A DNA stretch of 64,000 nucleotides. Origin: Schistosoma haematobium (Eukaryota > Platyhelminthes > Trematoda > Strigeidida > Schistosomatidae). Shown one piece after another: positions 23,083-35,769 of this stretch. Within the stretch, counting starts at the first letter, position 1; the number at the start of each line of letters is the position of its first letter. The position numbers and the translations under genes were made by a program. The notes under the pieces were generated by a model that was given only the letters and a program-made list of their open reading frames with translations, had not been told where the DNA came from and did no database searches. The stretch lies in the NCBI RefSeq assembly GCF_000699445.3, contig NC_067197.1, positions 23,233,809-23,297,808 of the forward strand, given 5' to 3'.

Positions 23083-24242
23083 TTACATAATGATTGCAGT
23101 GACCATCTTGTGAGACATTTGAACCAAGTCTGCCCTTATAACCTCCCTACGATGCGTAAGGTGAAGCATGGTGTCGGGAAGTACAGTCTTATTTTTATTT
23201 GGTAGAGTCACCGTAGTATTTTTGATACTGGGTCTAGAACCAGAAAGTTCTGTACTTACATTCTTCTTACGTGACAAAGGTATTTTAATCTTGACAGCGT
23301 TTTTGAGAGTTGGAGCATTAAAACTAAGTACTTGCTTATGGGCTTCTAATGGTAAACTGGGTAATATCGGATTAGTGACGTCATTAGATGTACATTGGCT
23401 ATCAGATGTCACTACAGACATAACAGGCAAATTAACATTCTTCGTTGGTATATCAGAGTACTGGAGAACATGAGATAGGGTAGCTGCATCAGTGGATCCA
23501 GCAGCTGATGCATCGTGGTTTTTTGTGATCTCAACACCTTTATTTTCGTTCAAGGTACGTTTTTGCGTAAGCCTTTGATTGGTGATCTCATCTGAGACTA
23601 TACGAGCGTTTCTAAATTTTGTAAGCGCGCAGATTAGCTGCTCGGATTCTTTTAACCGTTCAGTTAATATATGAGAGTCGAATCTGAACAAGACCGGGCA
23701 CGAGTATTTCTGGTGCTTTTATTAAGTCGAATGCATTGGCATGGACTGCTTGAAGGTTAGATGCTTTTAATATCGAATTCCTTACAGTTTTAATGGGGAT
23801 TCTGTCAGGTATATTACAGACAATCACGTTAATACGAGAGATTATTCGTTTGGTAACTTCATTAGAGATAAAGTCGATAACACATTCTGATTTTATGATG
23901 TCATCAAGTTCCGCAGGAACGATATCTTTTGACAGGAGCAGCTTAAGGAGTGATGTCTTTATTTCTTGTTTCAAATCATCATGCTTTGATAAAGAGCTAG
24001 CAAGTGACTCAACTTTAGAACGCATGTCGGTTAGTTGTTCAAAGACTGTTTAATTCACTCTTAATATTATCGATACTCTTTGATCTTGATGTGGAACTCA
24101 TTATTAAATTAGAGACACAGTCATCCAGCATCAGATGTGGTGTAAGACCTATCCCAACATTATCAGCTTCAAAAGGAGTAGCAGAACATGGGGAATAGGT
24201 AATAACAGAATTGTTATTATCTGAAGTATTAGGGTTGAACAT
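23083..24242 (-). pseudogene. LINE ORF1 (nucleic-acid chaperone-like), split into three frames
   Basis: The first piece (24242-24039) starts MFNPNTSDNNNS and is Ser/Asn rich. The second (24025-23660) has a heptad-like leucine region (KVESLASSLSKHDDLKQEI) and an NVIVCNIPDR stretch typical of LINE ORF1 RNA-recognition-like domains. The third (23691-23083) is a basic, Ser/Thr-rich tail. The position 5' of an endonuclease/RT frame is the main evidence. Frames change near 24030 and 23675. Confidence 0.6.
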
Positions 24243-25987
24243 GTTAAATTACGGCTCTTCATAGTCGAATGGGATATCACGAATCAATGGTATTGATTCT
24301 AATTTATCATACAAAATACCTCTCTAAATCGTATTTCTAACGTCGGATCGATTTCACTTACTAAAGAATGATGCTGTTGCATGCAAAGCTAAGCAATTTG
24401 CTGAAAATTAAACCTCCTTATGATCCTATAAAATCTATAAAAGTAAAAATGAGCTAAAACAGCTTTGACAAAAAGGGGAGATAGCTGTTTATGTATCAGA
24501 ATACTGTTTTCAGTACTACATTCCGAAACTACGCATAATCCTATACTCTCAGCTTCTTTTGAACCATCTCCATTTATACAGTTCTTTGTCCATTCATACC
24601 ATAATTACGCTTGTTTTCTTCAACCTATTAAAATGTTCTTGCTTAAAAATTACCTTAATAAAATAGAATTAGATTAAGTGGTCATACCTTAACTATTTCA
24701 CCACAAGTGAATCAACTTCAACAACCATGAACGTTGTCTGCTCTGCTTCTCATCCTTTCTTTTTCTTAACCTCATTTTCAGCCCGCTTGAGACATGCCAC
24801 TGAAAACATATGAGACGGATGATTTCGTCCTGCGCCATTGTTACGCCGAAGTCAGAAGTTTGATATGTTACAAATGAGACTGAATGTTGATGTGTGATAA
24901 AATTCGCATACACTTCCCAGGACTAAGTAATGTCCCCATATTCTTTTCATTTGGGATATAGTTGTTGGCGTGTTTGTCATGTATAAGTCAAACGTTTGTT
25001 CAAAGTGCTCAACAAGCAGGCAAAGCTAATCTCTTATATTATGAATGAAATGTCAAACGTTTCCATGCTAATTTTCGACAAAAAGCCTGGACTAACTAGT
25101 CAGACTTAACATAACAAGTCTTGCAGTTTTTTTGCCCCAAACTCATTCATTTGACTAAATATCTTTCTTGCATCAAATATGATGTTAGTTCATAATGAAA
25201 ACAATTACTCTTATTTTGACTTTGACTTTCTATTGTATATTTTAATTCCTCACACTTACCTATAACTCTTTTATTCCCAATAAATAGGTGAATATGCCGA
25301 AATTATTTTAGCATTGCTCAAACGTTCATAAATTATTCTCACCTGCTTTTGTTACTTCTTTTTCAGGACGGATTGCACTTTTAAACTGTGAACACAAAAC
25401 ATCTAACGAAAATTATCGACTAACATTTTGAAGTGCTTCAACTTTTTCCGTAAAATCGATCGGTACCTACGTGTATTTCTCTTTTACTACTGTTAGGTAT
25501 GATAGGTAGTTTGGGCATCAACTTGCGATCTGAACAAGTTTTCGTGAGTTTTCAAAGATCTATGCTGGTGGTCTTTGACAGTATCGTAACCAATACTGTA
25601 ATAACCAACTGTCACAGCATACAAGCAGATCACAGAACCTTTGTTCTCGCAATTTGGTTTCTATCTATTACAGCTCTTCTTGTGATTTTAACAGAAATTA
25701 CATACAAAAACACTTCTTAAACCAATTCTTTCGTCCTTAACTTTGGATGGACTGGCGTAAGCAGTCAATTTGTCGGTCTTATTGCACAGACCAATAATCA
25801 CATTAAGAATCATTTTCAACAGAACGTTATCGGTTTGCAACCTACCGGTATAACATTTAGCACGACTGAAACGTGATAGATAGTAATAGCCGCAGAAGGT
25901 GGTGGAAGCAGTGGTGAGAACAAATTTGTTTTGAAAAGATCGATTTGTGAGCACGTAATCAGTGAATTCCTATCGAGTTATTGGTTG
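24243..25987. other. AT-rich stretch, nothing recognised
   Basis: It lies upstream of the LINE ORF1 and may include its 5' untranslated region at the left end. Short open frames are unsupported. Confidence 0.35.
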
Positions 25988-26288
25988 TGAAGATGCCACA
26001 GGTATTCGGAGTTTGACAACGCTTTAATCAGTAACACCTTCTAATATGAAGGGTACCCACCAAGTGAAATCAAAAGACACAAGCAAGGAGGTTCGAAGAT
26101 ATATTTGATAGGCTATCAATATATCGAGGATCGTCTGGGTTGTTGAACACGGTGTTCTCACTCGTGGTCTGGTGCGGATGCATGACCGAGCGCCTTCAGC
26201 TAGGCGAGTCCATTAAAACTAGTGTGGCCAGCATTCAATGTCGTAGATTTACAGAGCTATTTATTTTGGGAATTTATTCACCGCTACA
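25988..26288 (-). repeat. Diverged LTR of the same gypsy family
   Basis: Aligned with 14769-15089 it keeps the block order (cacaggtattc, gtttgacaacgct, agtaacaccttctaat, ctggtgcggatgc, accgagcgccttcagcta, accgctaca) but has many substitutions and about 20 bases missing in the middle. The adjoining minus-strand sequence ends GGGGAGCCAAC before TGTAGCGG, a polypurine-like tract. The flanks show no clear target duplication, so it is probably the 3' LTR of an otherwise decayed element rather than a clean solo LTR. Confidence 0.8.
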
Positions 26289-26635
26289 GTTGGCTCCCCA
26301 CTCAAAATGTTGCCCGTTGGAATCTCAACTAGAACACCTTCAGCAATCTTCAGTGGTGAGTCAATCAGTGAGGATGTGGAATCTGTACCTACGTACATCT
26401 GTACAGGTTGCCATACATTAATAGCACAGAGAGAAGTTTTCAGTCCAAATCCCAGAGTATTAGTGGTAGCAACAGTTTCGGCGGTAATAGAACGGGTTAG
26501 ACATCGAAGGTTTGACTCAAAAGAAAATATAAATCAGTGAAATAAAAATAAAAGAGAAGTTCTGAGGAATTTAGAAACTGGCTAAAGACAGAAAAAAATG
26601 AGTTTTCCAGTGCAAACGATCTTAGGCCATTTCAT
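26289..26635. other. Sequence adjoining the diverged LTR, identity unknown
   Basis: A 77-codon plus frame (26307-26540) is open, but neither strand shows a motif I recognise. By position it could be the 3' internal end of the LTR element. Confidence 0.3.
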
Positions 26636-26639
26636 TCAG

Positions 26640-27700
26640 AGTCCATAACCACTGGTCTTGATAATCACGTCGACTCCAACCAAGTACTCTACATTTGTTG
26701 ACATGGTTCGATTTTCCTGGTCTTTAGCGTTTTCCCGGCCTACTCCCGCACCAAAAGACATCGCCTGTCGAGGAAGGCGGTAGTTTGACGCACGTAACAC
26801 ATGTTCCGACCACCCCATTTGGTGGAGATTTACTACCTCAAGAATCTATTTGCTATTTGTAACTAGTTCCTTACCTCAATTCATACATATTCTTACTCGA
26901 TAACCCCGAAATACATCTGCACTGTTCTTAAACACCTATGATCGAGTATCGGTAGTCCACAAATATCCTGCACTCTTAAAGACTGCGGTCCATATCCGTA
27001 GAGTGGAAGAGAGCAAACCATTGAACGGTAGATTCGCTCCTTGGTTGAAAGGCAGAGATCTCTTCTGTGCCATAAGTAACGCAAGTTGGCAAAACCAAAT
27101 CAAACCTTCTGAATTTGGGCTGATGGTTCGTCAGACATCAGTCGATGCCTTCAACTACTTCACTCTTAGTCACTAAATCAGCCAATCCCGGAGTAACATT
27201 TTACATTTGGAGGAAGTACACCATATCCCGATTATGCTTGGGTTTCATATTAAGGTGACTGAGAGCTGTATTTTTTCAGTCTTCTTAAACAGAACTACAT
27301 CACTTTTCTATTCTAAGTCAACAAGTGAATCACCAGGCTGAAGGTGAATTCCTGAAAAGTCAAACTATGAAAGCATGATCTTTAGGGCATATCTGTGACA
27401 AGCTTAGATAAAAATAGGAAAGAAGTCAACCCTGGTAAACACAGCTTGAAGAAGACGATTCCTACGACAGTTCGTCATAAGCTGTGACTTGATTAGTATT
27501 ACTCGAGTAGTGAGCCCATACAAGCTTATTAAATTTCTCTGGCGCACTGTCCAACGACAGGTGCCACACAGGACCTAAAGATCAACGAGGTCGAACGCCG
27601 ACTTACGGCCAAAGAACAAAGCGCAAGTCTGATATAAAGAAGTATGTCTATGTTCCAGAATCTGACAGTTGGTGAGTATTCGATATGTATATCCAGGTCC
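26640..27700 (-). pseudogene. Degraded LINE reverse transcriptase, second RTE-like family
   Basis: Minus-strand pieces in shifting frames show, in order, a SAFDLVDL block (degenerate AFDSVD, about 27585), a HLSLDSAPEKFNKLV stretch, a degenerate SSGVRQGC-like block (about 27460), LRYLWHRRDLCLSTKERIY and SLPLYGYGPQSLR (about 27080-27000), and at the end WSEHVLRASNYRLPRQAM (about 26815-26760). This is the thumb and C-terminal order of RTE-like LINEs (compare LLYGAETW in the 5' element). Stops and indels are numerous, so this is an old copy. Confidence 0.7.
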
Positions 27701-30479
27701 AGCTCTGAAATCAACCTGGTTATCTCAGGTTTGCACTTCATGAGCTCTGATTAAGTGTCCAGGTATTAAGGAGGCTAATATTCTTGATGTTATATTAGTT
27801 AAACTGATTTCTCTGTTAATGTTACAAGTTCTTCACAAGTGCACAACTCTTACTTCATTCGACATTTAAAAGCTCTTACGATAAATTTGTTGCATGTATC
27901 TATTAAATTATATCTTTGACCTAGCAGTTTGATTCGGAAGCGTGTAATCTTTGTGTGCGCTCTCGTAGCTGTAACCAAGTGCTTCGATGAATGTTGCTTC
28001 CAATTTCTTCACTACCTGATACCCATAAGAAAGATAACATCCTACCACAATTATACGATGCCGTGCATGTTATTAAGAATGATTACAACTCACTTCCATT
28101 CCTTGTCCAATACGAGGATACACTTTTTCGAATTACGCTAAAAATAATGAAATAAGGAAAGTAGTGCGTACAATAACACCATATCATGGTTTTGAACAAG
28201 CCTGTTAAGTTGCGTCATTAACAGTATGCTTCAAACTATGTAGATTGTAGACAGAGTGCCCTTTAATATAACAACGTTTGCATCGTACTATAAAGTCATT
28301 AAGACTAATGAGTTCACTTAGAGAACACTAAGCTAAAATTAAGATGTGACATTCAGTAGTTGGATGATGATAGGTGAAGAAAATTTCTGTGAAGTGCATC
28401 TATAAAGTGTCAGTCAAGTTTGGAACTCTGTTGACTGCCACACGTCTATTACTAGGTTCAGAATTACTCGCCCAAAATTAACAGTTAAATGTAGATAGGT
28501 TGGGTCTAAATTATGGTCGACGATTATGACAGGAATAAAAACTCACCCCGATAGCACTAGTTTTTCTCAATAACGAAGCAAAACGAACGTGTTTTGTCTC
28601 GCAACAGTATTAAACATTAAATGAAGGCCAAAACTATGCGGCTGGAACATGTGATTATTTGTACCGTCACATTGAAAAACTATATCATTTTTTGTGAGTA
28701 CGCCTTAAAACGTTTGAAAAATTACTTATGTGAGAAACCCTTGCTCCCACAACTGCGTTTTGTTGATGTCCGGGTTTTCCCCGGGACTTCCACTGAATTT
28801 GAGGAGATCGCCTAAACTTTACTGGTCTGTGGTCTTTCCTCAAAATCAGGAGATTCGGAAAGGGGTTTACTATCACCCGATTACATTTAGAAAAGCATAA
28901 GATGTAGTGAATTGTCGTTTCAATTGGTGTTCTTCATCTGCCCTAACATCAAAATGCATATCCTCACCAGTGAGTGAAAAGGGCGTTATACACTTCTCGA
29001 CAGTTTAAATAATGGTTCATTACTAGATATGAGAGATAAGAAGAAATGATAATTGCAGCTCATAATCTTCTCTTCTTTGTTTCCCAGGTACAACGGAGTA
29101 TCTTGTGCAACATCACTGTGAGCATTATGCCATTTTATAATCTATAATTACAAAGCTACTGGGATTGAACACCAACACAACTGTATTTGTTTGTCGATTT
29201 GCAAAATACAGTCCATGAAGATGAGGGCTGCGACTGACGAGTATTGTTTCATCAAACGCTAAAATTATTTCTCATTCTGCATCTGTTTTATGATGTACTT
29301 CCCCTATCTTTAGCCTGTTTACAAACTGGTGTGTTTTATTTCCTTTACAGATTTAACATAATAACAATTCCGATATTCAGTATTCAATATCTCTGTCACG
29401 AATTTTTATGTATTGACTGATTTGTTTGCACACATTTCCAGTTAGTTCTGCAGGGTTCTCAATGTTTGCTTATGCCCAGTGAGTGATGGTCTAACAATTT
29501 GATTAGACAAATATGGTCATTTTCGTATTTATCCATGGATTGTGAGTTTGGGTGTTTGTCTTAGAGTAGTAGGGTTTCTGTATATCAACAGCTGTCACGT
29601 TACAATGGAGGAGTTTGGTTGATTGAGACGTAGAAATAATAGTGATCATTCAAGTGCTAAAAGAAGATGATTGTTTCAAGGATAAATAATTAATTCAATT
29701 GATCATCAATGTGCAAGAGGACGAAATCGGGTGAACAAAAGAGTGACAGAGACGATAGTACAATAGACAGGAAGTAGTTACTGGTTATGCGATAATTACG
29801 ACCGTCGTAAATTGTGATTAATGCATCAAACACGGCGGTTCCAAGAGGAAGATGGCAAACCAAGGATGAGTATGTGTCTGTCTACTCTCCTCTTAAAGTG
29901 TGTAGGCCAGGTCCGTATAAACAGGCGACTTGGTGCATTTTGCCAATATGAAGTGTTTCATCAGCTAGACCGTGATCTATGTGTTCCTTGTGACGGGTTG
30001 CTGACCAAGGTCAACTGACGCCAAGATGTTTAACTGGGCTTTTCTGCTGTCGTCGAATTTCAGATCGGATTAGGACAACTAAGAAGTGTTATTGGATTCT
30101 CTATAATAACGCACTGTCTCGCAACTGAAACACAAAGCTCCGGAGCCTTCAAAAGGAAGTTTATGGCACTTGAGTAATCTGTTTTAATGAATTCGACATG
30201 TTTGTTCCGTCAATTAATCGGTCGCGCACCTGAATATCAATTAGAGGACGAACGTTTTACATCGCGTTTTGTTTCTGCATTTTGGCAATGACCTCCCTAA
30301 CCTTTTCGTTATTCTAACGACTCATCTTATGAAATTCGCTGTTCGCTAAATTTGAAGTTTGTACACTTAACTTTACATCATTTTTGTGAGTTCCATACGA
30401 AAGAAATGTGCCTACATGAAAATGCCAAATTATCTAAATGTAGGCATTCTTCCCTATGAATGTTGGGATGTGAGCCAAA
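27701..30479. other. AT-rich non-coding stretch, nothing recognised
   Basis: Only short, unsupported open frames are present (for example 28621-28815 and 29821-30018). No repeat family was recognised. Confidence 0.35.
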
Positions 30480-30668
30480 AACTTTTCATGTAGCCAGAGA
30501 TGGATGGTGGATAACAATGGAACCTAGGTTAAACAATTCGTCCTATGTTTGGAAGTGTCAGCTGGATGTGCCTGCATTCCAGAGTCGATGTTCACTAAGG
30601 AAATCGGACCCAGCGCCGTTCGCTACAAACGCCATCGTGTTATCCACTCAGCTACTGGGTCCAGATAG
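30480..30668 (-). repeat. Smalpha-type SINE, degenerate hammerhead
   Basis: The minus strand reads CCCAGTAGCTGAGTGGATAA (A-box-like), CTGGGTCCGATTTCC (weak B box), then ACATCCAGCTGACAC and TAGGACGAATTG, the positions of hammerhead stem I, core and stem II. The core reads CTGACAC instead of CTGANGA and GAAT instead of GAAA, so self-cleavage is not expected. It is an inverted relative of the copy at 34407-34575. Smalpha identity is from the known combination of pol III boxes and hammerhead. Confidence 0.65.
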
Positions 30669-33600
30669 GTACTAGACTCTACAATGGAGTGAAGATTGAT
30701 TGATTTTTGTACTATTTATTTGAATCTTCTCATCTATGTTTAAAACCACAGTTGATATGTATCTTATTGGCATATGTACTCTCCGAAGGCTCCATCATTT
30801 GATTGCTGGTCGAACGGTCCAATTAAGAGCTCTGTCGGAAAGCCGATTTGATCATTAGAATTAGTCGAATGGACATCATAACTAAGAACTCCTGGAATAG
30901 CTTTACTTAACACATATAACTAGATGTGCACAACTGAGAGTATTATATCTGTAATTCATAACAAGCCCCCGGCCAATGTAGGATTACACTCAACAAGCTG
31001 AGGTATTGTGTAATCTTAAAAGCTGGCCATTGAGAGGCGAATCCTGATAAAGTGAAGTGTAATTGAAATAATTCTCAACGTTTCTGATGTTTAAGGGTAT
31101 ACAGCGGTATTGTGTTAGGTACCAACAAACTTCATGTCAGTTAAAACTTGCTTTACGAACTCCGTCGATATATCATTTAGATAGATGGCTATTCACCACG
31201 ACCTTACACCTTTTTATAAGGTTGTTATTCTGCATAAACCTCCTCCTTCAATACTTCATCTTAGATTTAGCCTGTTTAACTTTATTAACAGTTGAATTTA
31301 TGAGTTGATTTAAGCTAGACCACCATTGAATTGACTCATCGATACAACTAATAAAAATTACCACAATCTCCACAAATTTACATCCTAAACATGTTCAAAC
31401 GCGTAAATCCACTGATATAAAGGAATGTGAAATAGTTTCGGAAGCTTTCGTCATTAACTGTCTTGTTCCTTACGAAACTCATCTAAACCCTCGAATTTGT
31501 GATTGTACAATTTTGTTAGAACCCATAAAACATCAGTTGGAGGACAGTATTAGCATTCAGCTATAGGTGCCAATGTTCTGGTTCTATTGGAACCCATAGT
31601 CATGCGTGCGGATATCAGGCTGTTTTTTCCGCCTCACAAACATCCCAAAATTCAGTGCGTCTGAAATACCACATCTAGTCGAAACTCCTAACCACCTTCT
31701 CCAGATTCCCGGCGGACTTGCATTCTTACGACGCTTCTAACATCCCAGTTGTTATTCAGTGAGTGTGTGGTGGATCCCAGCAAAAGAGCTTATTCAAGAT
31801 ATATCGATACACAAGGTTATTAATAATATACCAAAAGAGTTAACAATAAAACCCTAAGTGTCAATCTATGAGTAAAAACCAAAAGTTAACAAATTATAGT
31901 TAGAATACAAATGGTATATTAAACAACAAAACAATAACAGTTGTTATGAAATGAATGTTACTTGTAAGCCGCTCTCTGAGATAACAACCACAAATGAGTT
32001 CACTTGATTAACGAAGATTCCTGTGCGCAAAACGACACCAACGGCGTAATGACAAAGACTGGATCCAATAGTATTATTTAATAATAATCTGGGCCAAAAT
32101 CCAAAGTAGTGTAGGAAGGCCTAAAAAGACGTTATAACACTACTATAGTCCTCAATCAAAGGCCGTGGCCAACAAAGCAGAAGAACAGAAGGCGGAGATA
32201 GTATTTTATATTTCAACCAACGCGGTAGAATATTCGCATATAAGTATCCAAACAATTATAATCGTTTTTTAACAAGTGATACAGAAAAACAATAGATATT
32301 GAATAAAAATGTGGTTACATATAATGTGTGGTAAATTAGAGGAAAAATCCGGTTTTTATTTTGTCGTTACAAAAATCACTAAATATACGTCACCATAAGT
32401 CGCTGTGCGTCATTAATCCATTATCCTTAGATCCCACAGTCTCTAATGATTTGTATAGATCCATTGAAAATACCTTTAAATTTACTTTCAAATATATATA
32501 TAAGTGGCAGCTATAATCACCATCGGTATGTTAACCGACTATTCTTTGCTTGAGAGACCCAACTAAGCAATTACGTCTTCACATATGAGAAAAGAATCGG
32601 AACCACAATCCAACACCAATTAAACTTCAAAATTTCCCTTAAGGTAACAAAGCTCAAACGGAATAGTACCCAAACAAACGTTCGATGGCTTGAATTGATA
32701 AGTTATTTGTTTAGTTAATATGTAGCACTGGGTGATGACAAACCTCGAAGTCCTGAGCATCGCATTTTAAACCAGGGATACATGGTCAATTCGTACCTGC
32801 ATCAAAGCGCATAATTCCAGTCTTAGGTAAACAGATGTTATTGACAATCTTATCTTTAACATTACACGACCAGTTACCTTTTGCACTACTAGGTGATTCT
32901 CCCAAACGAACATCCTTCAGCACTTACAATACTATTATACATAGGTAACCGATGCTAACCAATGGGTTCAGAACCTTGAAAACCAAAACATCCAAACAAC
33001 ATCTTAAAACACGAAGAGTCCAATAAAATTAATCATGGAACATTTCGTTGTATCCGGAATTCCAAACCTTAACTACTCAAACCACGATGTATTAATATTC
33101 TCACAATTGACAAGGCAATAATGACAAAACCAAAATCTGAAGTTAAAAATAGTCAAACTTTATTTAAATACTGAGAAATACCAATAAGCTTCAATTCTTA
33201 GGCTTCCAGAGTCAAGATTCGTAACGACATACGAGAGGTAAAACAGAACCTGAAAGTTTAAAGTGAAAATTAATAAAACCTATTTTAAAGTTTAAATAAA
33301 ACATACATATAACATGGTGACTTAATACAATTGTTCGTGTCATTACGGAATGTTACTACATAGTGATTATAAGCAATGGCCCAGATAGTCTTACAAGAAA
33401 GCCAATATCCACCAAGATTTTGCGTGACGTGCCTATCATTCCTGATTATATTCCTGAAGAAATGTCTAGATATACGAAATAAGTGGACCGTAAAGAGTAC
33501 CTTTTCTTGCTTTCAGCCTTGATCAACCGGGGTAGATAAGCTAACTCTATCTTATCTTTCGTTTGCAAATAATCTCATAAAACGAAATTTAGCTTCAGAT

Positions 33601-33822
33601 TATTTTAGAATTCACGGTGCACCGTGTAACTGAAAGGACTGTCTTATCATGTTTGTTCATTGTACCGATAACTTTTATTTCATCGTGAGTACAATTCATC
33701 ACTAAATTCTCGTTGATAGAAGGATTCCCCACCACCCCAGTAACTTTAACCAACATCCATATGAATTTTGATGCTGACGTTTTTCAACCACGCAAACGTT
33801 CCCAGACCCTCGTGGCCAAAAT
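30669..33822. other. Non-coding stretch, nothing firmly recognised
   Basis: 31770-32230 has a slightly higher GC content and could be an unrecognised LTR or repeat, but no terminal motif or duplicate is visible in the window. Confidence 0.3.
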
Positions 33823-34020
33823 ATGACGAAATGCGTGTCTCACATTCTACTTCTTGCCACTATTCTTCTCTTCTTATTGGGAACATTGTTCAGTCAAGAA
33901 GTGATCGCTGAAGTATTAGTTATGATTGTAACTTTCATTTGGTACGGATACGCCTGCTACCTGGTTCCGTGCTATAATGTGTATATGTCTGCTCGTTTCT
34001 TCCAGACCCCCATGTTCTGA
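33823..34020 (+). CDS. Doubtful small hydrophobic open frame
   Basis: A 65-codon frame begins MTKCVSHILLLATILLFLLG (signal-peptide or membrane-anchor like), then a second hydrophobic stretch (VLVMIVTFIWYGYACYLV) and ends at TGA. Two membrane segments would be unusual for a chance frame, but no neighbouring exon, conserved motif or duplicate supports it. It could be a small membrane protein, an exon remnant or noise. Confidence 0.2.
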   Translation: MTKCVSHILLLATILLFLLGTLFSQEVIAEVLVMIVTFIWYGYACYLVPCYNVYMSARFFQTPMF

Positions 34021-34406
34021 TGGTCAAGTAGAAAAGTTCGTCAATAATTCCATTACCCCCTCAACATTTGATTGACTGAAGAGGAGAGTAAGCACGCTTC
34101 TTCTGCGACGTAGGAGTCCTAAACATTATGTGACGAAAAAGACTCCATCAAAGTTATTAGAAGGAAGACCTCTCCGTGTTTGAATTTGTGAATTATTCTG
34201 ATAATAATCTTCAACCATTCTGATAGTTTGTGGTGAAGAGCGTCAGAAAATATATGACTCGAGTCTCGACAATGACGACTTACTAATATAAAACAAAAAT
34301 GTTGATAAATAACTTTCCCAAAGACGAGGTGAGTCTAACCCGATTTTCGTTTGTCATTCTAATACCAATGAATTAAGAGTTCGCCCCCTTGCATAATCTA
34401 GTACCC

Positions 34407-34575
34407 ATCTGGACCCAGTAGCTGAGTGGATAGCACAATGGCGTTTGTAGCGAACGGCGCTGGGTTCGAGTTCCGTAGTGAACATCGACTCTGGAATGCA
34501 GGCACATCCAGCTAACACGTCCCAACATAAGACAAATCGTGCGGCCTCGATTTTACTGCTAGTCACCATCGTCGC
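34407..34575 (+). repeat. Smalpha-type SINE, degenerate hammerhead
   Basis: A-box-like TAGCTGAGTGGATAG, B box GGGTTCGAGTTCC (34461-34474), then CATCCAGCTAACACGTCCC and AAGACAAATCG at the hammerhead positions. Core bases are mutated (CTAACAC; CAAA instead of GAAA). It matches the minus copy at 30480-30668 across the tRNA-like head and stem I. Confidence 0.7.
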
Positions 34576-34589
34576 ATATTAACACAAGC

Positions 34590-35450
34590 CTTTTACCCCT
34601 CGTGAAAAGGTACAGGTTGCTCACCTACATTCTCTATCCAACTCTGTCCCGGGCTATCGTCTCTAGGTTTTTTCACTTGCTATTCATATCTACTTCCACT
34701 TCCCGACGTAGAGTGTTCCTTGGCACCTCTATTTTTGCTTCGCTTCGGGATTCCAAGTTAGCGCTTGCCTCGTGATGCAGTTTGGTGATTTTCTCAATGT
34801 CCTATCCACTTCCAACGTCTTTTCCCAATTTTCTCTTCAGGTGGAAGCTGGTTTGTTCTCCCTCACAATAGGCTGTTGCTGATGGTATCCGGCCAAAAAA
34901 ATATCCAGTATCTTACATAGACAACTGTTCATAAGTACCTGTATATTTTTATTATGGTTGTAGTAGTTCTCTAAGTTTCAGCTACATACATTAGGACTGT
35001 CCTGAACTTCAAATTCAATATTCTGACTTTGATATTGGTTGACAGTTGTTCTGAGTTCCATATGTTGTTCAACTGTAGGAATGCGGCCTTTGCTTTGCTA
35101 ATCCTCGCCTTTACGTCTGCATCAGATCCTCCTTGTGCATTGATGATGCTTGTACGTGAAAGATTCCACCTCTTCCAGAGTTTCTCCATCAAGCATGATT
35201 GGGTTGGTGTTATCCGTGTTGCATTTGAGGATCTTGGTTTTCCCCCTGTGTATGTTGAGGCCTACTGATACAGAGGCTTCTATCACACTGGTTGTTTTGA
35301 CCTGCTTTTGTTAATGTGTATGAAATATAAGAGATGTCACCTGTGAAGTTCAAATCTTCTAATTGATTCCGATCTGTCCATTGTACTCCATGCTTCCCGT
35401 CAGATGTCGAAGTCCTCATAATCCAGTCAACTTGAAGCACTTCTTTCTTC
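34590..35450 (-). pseudogene. Old 5'-truncated RTE copy
   Basis: The minus strand starts at VDWIMRTSTSDGKHGVQW (compare VIDWIMKTSTSEGKRG in the 5' element), keeps the LEDLNFTGDI block where the catalytic FADD should be (lost), then thumb sequence FLQLNNIWNSEQLSTNIKVRI and C-terminal remnants to about 34590. Many substitutions and frame changes make it older than the other two RTE copies. Confidence 0.75.
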
Positions 35451-35754
35451 AACACTATAAAATAAAAACGCTTTTATCTGCACTTACCATATTAAGCAGA
35501 GTGTTTACTTTACCAACGTTAAGCGATATATTTCTTCTAGTTATATAATTAAAAAATTACATCTGTAATGCCATGTTTTCGTCATAATTTTATCCATAAA
35601 TTTTCGAAAACTAAGTTAAATAAATAAGAAAATGGCAACAAAAGAATTGAGTGTGAATCGTTCACCTGAAAGAATACGAAGTAAGGAATAAGTTAGCGTG
35701 AATGTATTTTCATTATCTAAGCTTTTCACTAGTCCATAGAAGAATCGGATTCAT

Positions 35755-35769
35755 CAGAGCAAGATAGTA
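35755..35769. repeat. Left target-site duplication of the short RTE insertion
   Basis: CAGAGCAAGATAGTA, identical to 36519-36533. Confidence 0.9.

Larger units (their letters stand above)
19740..24242 (-). mobile_element. CR1/jockey-type LINE with ORF1 and ORF2, lightly damaged
   Basis: The minus strand carries ORF1 (24242-23083) and ORF2 (22704-19992: endonuclease, RT and C-terminal domain) and a 3' region (19991-19740) that runs up to the outer end of the gypsy LTR. ORF2 has few lesions: a frame change near 22060, one near 21210 (an A-run), one near 21125 and a single TGA at about 20642. The motif set fits the CR1/jockey superfamily of flatworm LINEs; a family name is not claimed. Confidence 0.85.
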
